A DNA stretch of 64,000 nt from Acanthochromis polyacanthus. Taxonomy: Eukaryota; Chordata; Actinopteri; Pomacentridae. The translations under genes and the position numbers were made by a program. The notes under the pieces were generated by a model that did not search any database, was not told where the DNA came from, and saw only the letters and a list, made by a program, of their open reading frames with translations. Where the stretch lies: the NCBI RefSeq assembly GCF_021347895.1, contig NC_067125.1:26603697-26667696 (forward strand). The letters are read 5' to 3'. Below, piece after piece: positions 14,201 through 26,200 of this stretch. Numbering within the stretch: the first letter of the stretch is position 1; each line of letters begins with the position of its first letter.

Positions 14201-17200
14201 AAACAATTCTCTCTTTAATGACTCTGCTTGATCAGCAGTGGCGTGACAAAGACTTCGTCACAGACTTTTCAGCTGAACTGCAGGATGTGTTTTCACACAG
14301 CAGAGAGGAGAAATAAATTAAAAATCTAACTAGTAAAATATCTTTATTATGTAGAGGCCACATACCAACCAACTACCAATCTGTGACTTGCAGTTTTGTC
14401 AAAAAACGAACAAATCTAAATTTAAAATTGTGATATTTCATCAAAATTCTCTTCATTCCCTTACGTTTCACAAAAAAATTTAAATAAATCACAAAACAAA
14501 TATCACTGACTATTTAGATTCTGTTGAAAAAAAATTCTCAGTTGTGCACCCATGAAATAATTAATAACTTAAAAATTCAGAAACCTCTCGGCTGAGCTGC
14601 AGGCAGTGCAGAGAGGAAACAAGTACAAAGTAAAACATCTATAGTACGCAGAGCCACTGCTTTTTATAGTATTGGTAACACGAAAGAATTAATGCACTTG
14701 TTGATTCCACTTTTGAGTTTTTTTTCTAAAACAAAATCATTAATATTCACAATGTTAAGATTTACACCTTTTTAACTGTGTCATACTGCACAGAAGACAT
14801 TTCTGAGTGCTCTCTACTTCTAGCCGAGATTGTTCTGTCTCCATAAAAGCGCAGGATTTAATATTTCAGTGAAAAAATTAGCCCACAGTGAGGGAAAAAT
14901 GCGTCGAGTTGCATGAAACATACCCAGGAACTGCTCGCAGTTTAGGTGGTTAAAGAAGTTTTGGGTTTCATAAACGAGGAGTGAAATGCAAATTTGTCGT
15001 TTGAAAGCTCCTCGTGAAATCCGTGTTTACCCGCGGCACAAAACACCGTCTTTGCACACATGCCGTGTTTCTGCAGAAAGCTGCAGCAGCCCGTGTTGTC
15101 CCAGCAAATTGTCCCCCAACAATTTAATGATTGTGTAAGAGACGCTCCAGCCACACATCTGCCACCGACTGTTCTCACCGATCCAGACATAATAACGAAA
15201 AAAAAAAGTCTCCAAAATAATCCTGTGCTATTTGACAAAGACATCATGCTGCAGGGATTAGAGTGCCATGGAACAAAAATCTCATTCATTTGCGGAGCCA
15301 TTGTTTGGGGACAGGAAACATGGAGGGATTGTGGCTGTGAGCCTTCGCATGGCGAGATGGGATACAGCAGAACCCATCTCCTTCTTTTTACAACCAGATC
15401 CATCCTTAGCACACTTGCATTATTCATATAAACCTATTAACTTGACATGGGTGCTGGTCTGGTCCTTTTAATCATATCCTTCAAGCTATAGCCCACCTCC
15501 CTTTGGAGTATTTCATTTTTTTTTTGATTCAGCTATAATTAAAGTACGCTGACGAATATGAGGCCGAACCTCTGATGTTCATTTCTCTGGAACATTACGC
15601 GAACATCACAAACAATGAATAATTCAGAGGAGCTCGTTATCGTATCTGATCTGATAGAAAGACCCGACAAATAATGGACCGGAGAGGTGAGGCGAAAGAG
15701 GCGTGTAGCATCTGATCAGAGGCCTCCGACGAAGCCCCCTAACATGCTCCATTACATAATTAAGCAGAAACCCAGTGACTCGCCAGCTCCTTATGTCTAC
15801 CTCTCGTTCTCCATCTGTCTCCTCTGGTCTGTCGGTTCAAAACCCAGCAGAGCGGCAGAGAAGGCCTCTGTAATTTGACGGGGGGGGCACAAGACATGAA
15901 ACCTGCAAGAACAGGCAACGAAGCTGCTTAATTATTCCAAAAAGAGCTAATGGGACCGTTTTAATTACACGGCGGCCGTGCAAATGAATCGTAACGAGAC
16001 GGTTTTGGTTGTTGATCGGTGCAACAGCTGGACACACAGCGAGGAAACGGCAGCAGAGAGAAACGGCTCCTGGATGGAAGTTGAGAGCGAATCGAGGGGG
16101 ATATTGGAGACCCTGCGCTCATCCGTATTCCCATCTCAGCCACCAAGAAGTAGCCACTCTTGTTGTGTGTTTGCCGTCCCATGAATTTCCCCCCCTCCAA
16201 ACCTCCTCTCTGCCAAAAATGCTCTTGAATTGTAGCCCATTTCACAGTCCAGTGCAACTGCTAATGGCTTTTTCATCCCAGAAAAAGCGGCACAACTCAA
16301 TCAGCAAGAGGCTTTTGGACAGAGGAAGGGTGCCGGAAAGTGTCTTGCAGCACGGAGGAAGATGTTTCCCCCCCCGACAAACACGGGGAGAAGCCTTGTT
16401 TCGGGACTCTCCGCTACTGCAATCCTCAGAGGCAGCGGCTGAGGTTTTTCTTCTCTGTAAGTCGCAGACTGAGAGGCATGTGGCCCACAAACTCCCAGGC
16501 TATATCTGACATTTAATAAAGCAGAATACAGCCATGTTGCCACTGCTGATTACACTGATGCTGCAGGAGACGGAGGAGGCGGAGGGTTGTGTATGACAGC
16601 GCAGGCGGATGGAGAAACGGGGAGTAATAAAGCAGAGGCCTCCTCGTAAGAACCCCCCTCTCCTGCTGACCCTGTGTGTCTGTGTGAGTTTATAGCCACT
16701 GTCTGAGGGGGGAAATAAGATTGTGCTTTATTGCTCAACAAGCCTCCCCAGCAATAATAGCCTCCCCCCCTTCTCCTTTAGCCATCCGTTCTCAGAGACA
16801 TTAGCTCCCCATCCAGCCTGGATCTGCTCAATCTGCAGCTCAAGGCCAGAATTAGTCAACTGAATCAGACTCCAATATCGCTCCACGTCACCTCAGCCTG
16901 TGGCGCTCATGCATCATAATCCAGTCATTCTCTGGCACTGGCGGATCACCTGACGCAAAGGGCCATTTACAACCATCTAAGTGTGCGCGTGTAGATTCCC
17001 CTGGACCTTGAACCACTCAGAGCTTACCTAAGCATTTGTAAGGCACCACGATGTGTGCGTGGCCTTTGCACACCTTCTTCTCCTTCTTGCACCAGTTCTC
17101 GATGCGAATCGGCTGATTGGCCTCCACCACGTTGGTGATTTGGAGCTCCGGGTACATCTACAGGAGGGGGGGAAGAAGAAGATGCAAATAATGAGAGAGG

Positions 17201-20200
17201 AGTTTTGTGCGTGCGAGAAGGTGCGATAAGAGGAGCTTCAATGGATCGCTTTAATCCACGCTTTATACTCTCTAGATGCCATCTGCTCAACTCTTTTCCC
17301 AAAATGTCATCAAAATGTCAGGAAAAAAATGCAACTGAAGCTTTTGAGGATAGCAGACTGAAAACCTACAGCCCTGCTTTTGTTTTTTAAATTACTTTTC
17401 CCCCCACTTTTGGACGGCTGCATAATAAACCATGACTGTGTTACCAGCAGCCTCCTGGGTTTGGAGACACAGTAGGAGGAACGAGTAAATAAGAGCAAGG
17501 ATATCCATGCCATGGAAAAAAAACATGTCCTTAATTTCAGAAGGCAGCCAGAGAAAATGACAGTCACAGGGCCTGGTAATTGAAATGCCACCCACTATAC
17601 TGTAAATAATATGTGTCTGTTAGGACGAGCTCAAAAGCCTCTCTAATGACAAATCACAGTGAAATGAAAATTGCCTTTTTCCACCTTGCTAGCCAGCTCC
17701 CTTTAATACAACCCACAGCTACACAGCCTACAGAGCTAGAAAACTGTCCTTAACACTAAATTTCACCAACTAATAGTTCTGCAAGAGTAAATATTGACAT
17801 ATTTCAATCTGTTAATTGCTTTCCTTTTTAGTTTTTCAGTCTATAAAATGCACAAAAATGGTTAAAAATGTCCATTAAAGTTTCCTGAAGCTCATGATTG
17901 TGTCCTCAAATGCTTAGTTTTGGCCACAACCCAGAAGAAATTCAATTTAGTGTCATAAAAGAGGAAAGAAAAACAAAAATATTCAAATTTGAAGAGCAGG
18001 ACTCCTTGGCTAAACGCCTGGAAGAATTTTGTTTGTGAAAATATTTTGCAGCACTCAACGTGAGCCCATAAAGACGACAGAAAAGGCAATAAATTAAAGT
18101 TGTGTCGTGCAGAATGGCTGCTGCTGCCGTTGTTGTCCTTGTATTAGTATCTTTAAACTGCTCCTTGAATTGTGGGGATTCCAAACAATCACTCCAAACA
18201 GACCGATGCTATTCAATAGTTCATTTGTTGTGGCTCTACATACCTCTGCAAAGCTTCAAATATAACTTTATTGTATTGATTTACTTTGAACTTACTACTA
18301 AACGGATTTATTTTCTTGCCACAAGTCAGATGAGAATTATAATGCCTACCTGATAAATACAGAGCTTACTTTGGAAAGCTCTGTATTGGAAATAAACAAC
18401 CGGACTGGAAAATATTCCCATCAGCTGAAGCTAAAGTTCTCTAATCAACACATCACATCATGCTTGTTGAGTTTATTGCTTTTTGTTTATTGCACCGACA
18501 TGAGATTGGTTCGGATTTTCTCATCTTTCAGCAAGGCAGTAAACGTGTGTGATTCCAGAAAATGTCAAACTCTTCTTTGAATTCTCAGTAAATGACATTT
18601 CTAATTCTTCCTATCAGCATGTTTAACTCGAAAAGTAGTGCGACTAAAATGAAATTCAACTATAAGACTCAACTAGATGCCATAAAATTATGATTTTCAA
18701 AAAAAAAATAAAGTTGCACATTCATATCTACTTTTAACTTTCTGAACATCAAGCAGTTTTTCCTCAGTCTGGACTCATTTCTCACTGCATTATAAAGTCC
18801 TGCACTTCTATGGAAACAAAACGACCATGACTGTAGGTAGTGAGAACACAGAAATGCCTTTTGTGTAAAATGACATGCTACAATACCATAAATAATTAAA
18901 CAAAGACAAACAAAAGTTTAATTTCTTTGACTATTTGTGTTACAAAATTTGAAAACCACAAGAATCAGAATTTTTTCCAGTATTTCTAGTATTTTTCTAA
19001 CACTAAAAAAACACGGTAGCTTTATATATTCTAGATATTTTACTTACTTTTTATAAAATGGCCTCTTTTTCCATCTCTTGCCTGCAATTTAACCTAGCTT
19101 AACTAAAAACACTATGAATATATCTCAGCTGATTGTTGATAGTAGCTGAGTCACTCCTGGCTTCTCAGTTGTGCCAAGGAATACAGAATTATTTGCTTTT
19201 TATAGAATCTAGTTAAAGCAAATGTTTTATTTTTAGCAGATTTTTATATGACATATAGAGAGAGAATAAAGTGACTGTGATGAGATATTGCGATTGTACT
19301 CATAAATTTGGTTAATTTCTCTCAAGAATCGCTCTATTTTTACGGTTTCTGGCTCTGATAAATGGTTTAAATTTACCAATTTTTAAAAGACAACACGCCT
19401 TTCAATCCTGCGGGTGGATTTTGTGGCTCGGAGCGTTAAAACTAAACCAAGCTCTGCTCTTTTCTGACTGACCTTTTGGCCTGAATTGCATCACTTCTAG
19501 ACTGACTGGATGGAAGTCCATCTGTGTCTCATTGGCTTACCTCCTGGCAGTACTGCAGCACGCCCTCTTTGGTTCCTACGCAGCTCTTGGTTCCGGATGG
19601 GTCGGGCTCCCAGCGGCCGGTCTGGATGTTGACGTGCATGTTGAGCTTTCCGCAGAACATGGCCACCTGCGGCTCGGCCACGGCGAACCCAGTGCCGGCG
19701 TTGGCTGCTAGCGCCTGCAGGAGGACAGAGGAGGAGACAGAAACGTGGGTTGATGCACTCGATTATTACAGAGCTCGTAAAAGCCAGGGAATATTCCGGC
19801 TGACAGACTTGAGAAACTGTCGGCATCGCTTGCCCTTCTCATAAAAACAGTTCTGTACTCAGAAGTCTGACCACATAAAGCGGCTTGTGCTGCAGTAGAT
19901 AAGAGATGTGGTGATGCTGCAGCACTCGGAGCAGAGGAGTTTGGACTGGAGGCGAATTAAAGGCACCTCAGGAATGTTTGGCTGAGTTAATGCTTAAGCC
20001 TCCTGTTGTCCTCATTTAAAGGCAGAGAAAAATATTGCTTCCTCGTCTGAAAAAAATCTAAGAATTCATCCAAAAAAATTCCCCAAATTTCTGAAAATTT
20101 GCAAACCTTCAATAGGAAAATTCCGATAATTCCTTAAAAGTTTCCCTGAAAAGTTTTACTGAAAAAACAAAAATCCCCCAAATGTGGCAAGAACATTCTT

Positions 20201-23200
20201 GTAAATATTTAAAAGAAATGAATAAAAATCTTCCAAAAAAATCCCAAAAATATCTAAAGTGATTACACATATATCAGTAAAACTTCTAATATTTTCTTTA
20301 AGAACATTCACATAAAAATCAACCAAAGTCCAGCGAATTTCGCTGGACTTCGGTTCTTAAAGAAACATTTTTAACATTTCTTTTTTTCCCCACCAAGAAA
20401 CCTTCAAATACTTCCCAAAAATGTTGAAAAAATGGACACCACAAGTTTTAATGTGAAAATATCTTTTCCCCCCCCCACATTTTCAAACTTTAAAACGGGT
20501 CCATTTTGACCCGCAGGACGACACCAGGGTTAAATAAGTAGAAGTTTGATTGGATTAGTGTACAAGGTTTTGCTCCATGAGAAAAAAGTTTTTAAAAAAA
20601 ATGGAGTCCCTCGTGGCTCACTAAGCAGGACATTCCTTGCTGAGGAGGGCACAGATTTCTGAACCTCCTGTGACCAAAGTCTTTCCACAACGGATAGATC
20701 ATTTATTCCTCAAAGCAAACAATCGGCATTCCTTCTAGCAGCAGCAACATCAGGTATAATGTAGTGGAAACAAGTGTTAGCACAGGATTTGTTGAGTACT
20801 TCTGTAGGATTTCTTTCTTCCCATCTTTGTTTGCCTCCTCGCCATCCCAACACGAGAGGAAATCTGTTATCTGCGTCTTCTCTGTCAGTATTTACTGAAC
20901 TATGCAAGCAGGAAGCTTCAGCGCCCGGCCCTGCCCCAACTTCACTCCAAACAACACTCTCTTTAGAAAATGGACACATTCAAAACCACTGCTTTCACAT
21001 GGTTGGCTTTCAAATGACTGTAAGTCACAGGCTGCTAACGCTCGACTGATGCTCGGGGTGTCACTGTGCGGGACTAATTAATCAGTGAGGTGTTGCAGCT
21101 CTGCATGCCAAACCGTCCCAAAGCACACACCAGGGAGCCTCCTGACGGGAAGTGGAACGGAACTGATCCCCTCCTGATTGTCACAACATCATCGGGCCGA
21201 GTAAACAGGCCTTGGATCTGGGGAGCGAGCCGGACAAACCGTCTTCTGTGTCTGAAAACCTTCAGGCGACGTGGACAGAGGTGTTTTCTTGCGGGACAAA
21301 ACGGCCGAAAAGGGAAGACTTGAGTAACAGAGTGTCGGACAAAGCTCTCGGTCTAATCGTGTGCAGGCTGACAATAGCTGCAGAACAGAGTAGAGCGAGG
21401 ACAAAACAAGTGCTGTGTAATCAGCAGTTGGCTGTAGCGTGTGATGAGCTGTAGGGCCAGCCAGAGCTGAGTCTGCACACACACACGCACAAACTGAATC
21501 CACCCACGCTTGCATATATACATTCAGCAGCACGAGAGCATAATCATAAAGCATACAGAGAACCTCACAGACGAGTGTTCATTCACAGAGACGAGAAAGC
21601 GCACCCTGGATCGTCGTTACCGAGTCCTGGATGAGCTCTTTGTCCTGCTCCAGTCCTCATCTCTGCACCACTACCACAGGCATAAAGCAATAAAAGAATA
21701 CAATGCACGCTGATCTCGAATGGGTGGAAGCTGGATGCCGAGATTTCAGGTTATTAACACAGTTATCAAAGAAGGAAAGAAAGCAAAGAGTGGGAATTTA
21801 ATGGTGCAGCAACTGAGGCATATACAGGACAGCAGAGAACTACAGTATCTCTCACTGAAACAGTCAGTTTGACTCGCTTTATATTTTAAAAAATACACAA
21901 AAAAAGGCTTCAGGAGGAAGACGAAGTTATTCTTATGCTGGGGGTCGACCAATATAGTTTCTTTAGGGCCGATATCAGTCGCGATTATTCGTAATAAAGG
22001 AAAAAAATGGAGAACTGATGATTAGAAGTGATATCAATTTGGAGAAAAAACTGGTGTCAAAGTGCAGAATAGCACAAATATTATCGCAAAACTTGTTTTA
22101 GTACAAGAGAACTTTTTGACATTTAGCTAATACTGTTGACAACGAGCACCCAATCAGACAGCACTGTGGGCGGGGCATCTTTCAGGACTACGTTCCAATA
22201 TTCCTGCTAACACACTATATAATATGCGAGAATAAAGATTCGGCATGTTTCAATAGAACAAAATGGAACTTATTTGTTGTTTTTGCGCAATCAATAATGG
22301 TACAGTGCATAAATAAACACAAAATGCATTAGCATGCACGTAGGAATTACACTCAGTTCTATTTGTTTTAATACATCGTATGTTGAATGCAGTATTCCAA
22401 AAATACCTGGATGTTGTACTGCATGTAGTCAAGTTTTGCAGTACTTTAAACTACAATCCTTTGCACAGTTATGTCAAATATATTGTGGTATTTCGCATAA
22501 AAATAAACAAGTTTTAGCAGCCAGGATTGCAAAACAGTTGACAGCTAGTTTTGCACTATCGAGTGTGACAGACAAAGTTTAAAGCCCAACATTATGATGA
22601 AGTAGTACATGTCAGTTGTATAAATACTGCAAATAACTCTCCGTACTTTGTGAGGGCGGCTGGAGGATGAACTTGAAGCAGAAAGAAAGTGATCTGGAAC
22701 ACAGCCAGGGACTACAGACTGACAGAGATGGTTGTATCAGAGCCAACACTGTTGTAAGTTTACTTATTTTATCTGAAATCGGTTAAGAAAACGAACAAAA
22801 ATGCTGAATATTGGATTTTATAATCAGTCAAATTGCTAATCAGTCAAACCCTAATCCTAAAGATACAAAAAGACAAAATAAATAAGCTGAATTTTTGCAT
22901 TATTCTTTTTACTTCTCTAGATATTTAAATGTTTTCTTTATGCTTCTTTCTCCACTTTATCTTTTGTTTTTGTACTTTTGCCTTCTTTGTGAAGCATCTT
23001 AGAAAGCACTATATAAGTGCTACTATTACTAGGATTATAGCTGTATTGACAAATTGCTTTGTTTAGCCTTCATACAGTCTTACTATATTTTTTACTATAT
23101 ATTGTGTAAATGCAAACATCTTATTGTGAAAAGAGGGAGAATACAGGCTGTGAGATGGCTGCATCGGAGCCAAAGTAGGAAATTTGTAAATCAAATTCAT

Positions 23201-26200
23201 CTGTAAAAAAAATAAATTAAAAAAAATGCTGAATAACGGTTCCAATAATCAGTCAACCCCTACTCCCTATGACCATCCTGCAAAATAAATAAGCTGGATT
23301 TTTATAGTATTATTTCTTTAGATGTTTAGATGTTAGATGTTTTTAAATGCTGCTTGTTCCGCTTTATTTATGGTTCTTGTCTGCTTCGTAAGACATCTGA
23401 GTGTCTTGAAAAGCACCTTGTAAGTGTCATTATTATCACAGATTTGCACCAATTACAATATACTGCACTGCTTTTACATCTGTAAATACAATGTACTCTT
23501 ATCTGTAAATATCTGTCTCCTGGCACACCAGACAGGCAGTATTTTACTGTACTATCTACTGCACTGCATTTTGTTTTTTCTACTGTGCCTTGCATGTTTG
23601 CACCGGGGTTACCGATAAAGCTGACTTTGACTTGAGATGTACAGACAAATTGTTCTGTTTTGGGTGGGTTTTTTTTAATAGTCTTCATGGAGTCCTTCTG
23701 TTAGCTATGTTACAAGTATATTATTTACTATATGTTGTGTAAATACAAACATCTTATTGTGAGATGAACTGCAGGGAGAATGCAGGCTGAAAAGGCAGCA
23801 GCTAATGGGTTCCACACAGACAAACATTCCTGTTTGCTCTCCTCCCTCTCGCTGCTTTGTTAGATCTCCACAGAGGTTCGGAGGAAACGGAGAGAAGAAG
23901 AAGCACATTAGGGAGGCGATGACGGTCTGACCGCAAAAACAAGCGTTCAGGGCGTCCCGACACCCGTTTGACTCCTCTTTTTGTTTTTAACTTCTACGAG
24001 GCAGAGTGGAGCTGGGTAACACCGGCTGATCTGCAGTCATGCCTGTTTACTGGTTGAGAAAAGAGCTGCTGTGGGCCAGACATGCACAAAGAGAAATGCT
24101 ACAGGGGGCATCGGAGAGCACGAGGAGCTGCAGAGGGCCTGAGGGAGGGAAGGGCAGCGGGTCAGGGGAAGATTGTCTTGTTTGTGCTCCCTGTCTGTTC
24201 GTCAGCGTTACCTGAAGCAGAAGGACGAGAAAACGGAGCCGACAGCGAGTTCTGCTGACGGTGACATCCTCAGCAGGAGGTGCACACGAGCGCGGGAGAC
24301 AAAAGTCGCCTTTGTTCTCCAGACAACATCTCGAAAGTGACAGAATTTTTATCGTGGATGTGACTCAGCCTTGGACGCCACAGAACTGCAGTGTCGATGT
24401 CTCAGTTTCTTTTTTTTTTTTCTTTTTTTTTTTACGATCGATTTGCTCCGTCAGCCGGAAAAATGGAATCAGAAGAAGAAAAATGAGAAATAATAGAAGC
24501 AACTATTGGCTGCGGATGAATTCAAACAACTGACCAGTTTAGTTTGTATTTCTAAAATGATTCATGGAAGCTCTTTTTTACCCTCGTAACACATGAATAC
24601 ACCATTAATCTGGTTTTCTAACGAGCAAACACACAAATTGGAGGCAAATTTGTCCGCCTTCATAGTACAAAACCTGAAAAAGTGTGTTATTTTGTGGTGT
24701 TTACTCTCCATATCTAGTTTCAATTACTGCCTTTCTAAAAAAGCAATGTTTGGCCTCCACAAACGTAACTAAAGCAACAGTTGAGGTTGAAAAAGTGGAA
24801 AAATTGTGTTATTTTGTGATGTTACAGATCATTTATTGTCTATATCTGGATTATGTTACCATCTACACTTTATAAATCAATGTTTTAGGCTTAACAAGCC
24901 AAAATAACGCAACAATTTTCATCAATATTTTTGAGTCACGACAATTTCTAGTGATATGTTCAGCTAACAAGTTATTTTAAGTTACAGGAATTAGCTTTTC
25001 AACTACTAATGAATACATTTTCAATTTCTAGTCTAAACCATCTACAATTGTCCAGATTTGTTAGGATAGAGACAACTGGAAAAGAAAAGTTCAGTTACCT
25101 CTGCTTGAATCTAGTTTTAAATCAACTAGTGCAAAAAAGTGAGTTGAAATCACACATAACATTTAGTTGATGCAACATAATTATGTCAGTTCTTAAAATA
25201 TGCAGCACAAAAATTAAGTTTTTTGTGGTATTCAGAATGTTTATTGAGCCAACATCTGACGTGGATGCGACTTCTTTTTACATCACCTGAAATGGATTTG
25301 TTCTGTCGAGCAGCAAAATGGAATCAGAAGAAGAAAAAAGAGAAATAATAAAAGTAAGTCTTGGCTGCGGATGAACCACTGGCCACTTGAGTTTGTATTT
25401 CTGCTTTGATTTAATGTAATCTGACTCCTGCTTAAAGGTCACATGAAATAACATCGACTGTAATTTTCTTCCGCATGAGGCAGAAGTTCATTCCGGGACA
25501 AGAGCGACTTTGTTTTAAAGTTCAAAAGCAGAATGAATCAAAGATCGCAAAATTGGCAGCGGCAGCAGCCCCCTGAGGGTCACCAGCTTGATGAGTTTGA
25601 TGATGGTGGTTGCAAACCGACACTTCGATTAACAGTTTTATGAGGCAGGAATGGGCTGGTTGGTTTAGCTTCGACACCTGTAATCACATTTTTTACTTTT
25701 GGTTGAGTCATCAACAACATCTTGACGAGTTACGGGAAGAGAAATCGGTGAAAGCCGGACTTTTTTGGAGCATTTGTACGCGTAATTAAGCTTTTTTCTA
25801 CTAAAATAAACCTTTGGGTGATTCATTTTGATCCAGATTGAATCATTTCTGATTCTGGTGTTGACTGTTGCTGCGATAACACGCTCACTTTCTGGAAAAT
25901 AACGACAAGCCGCCACACCTAACAAGCCACTGAGCCTCCTCATCTCTCGTTACTGACTCACCGTGAGATGTTATCTCATGTGTAAGTGTGAACACCTGCT
26001 GCGGTGAGTAGGCAGAGACAAAAGAAGGGAAGGAGAGAAGGAGTGGAAGTTGGGAAGAGGGCGAGACAGACGAAAGCTCAGGCAAATACGTTAAATTGAC
26101 AGGAGTGACGGGAAACGTGCACTGGTTGGCTTCGGTCCTGGTTTGGAAGTATCCTTCTCAAATGAACGCAGGCTTTAATGCAATAAAGAAACGAGGCGAG

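Larger units (their letters stand above)
7749..17027 (-). other. aplp2: aplp2 intron 3
   Basis: 9.3 kb. It contains family A repeats at about 8990-10560, 12180-13060 and 13950-14940, a (TAA)n microsatellite, and an RTE-like LINE-associated repeat at about 11545-12125. The stretches 7800-8990, 10560-11540 and 14940-17027 are of higher complexity and carry no exon I can support. The part at 15530-16900 looks unique and could include conserved non-coding elements. Confidence 0.7.
17158..19540 (-). other. aplp2: aplp2 intron 2
   Basis: 2.4 kb. It contains an interspersed teleost repeat at about 17760-18010 and an inverted copy of family A at about 18640-19420. The remaining parts show nothing I recognise. 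Confidence 0.7.

Noticed and set aside
16009..16509. 166-codon plus-strand ORF in aplp2 intron 3
   Set aside because: Overlaps several equally long frames on both strands, with no recognisable motif; typical of GC-richer unique intron sequence.
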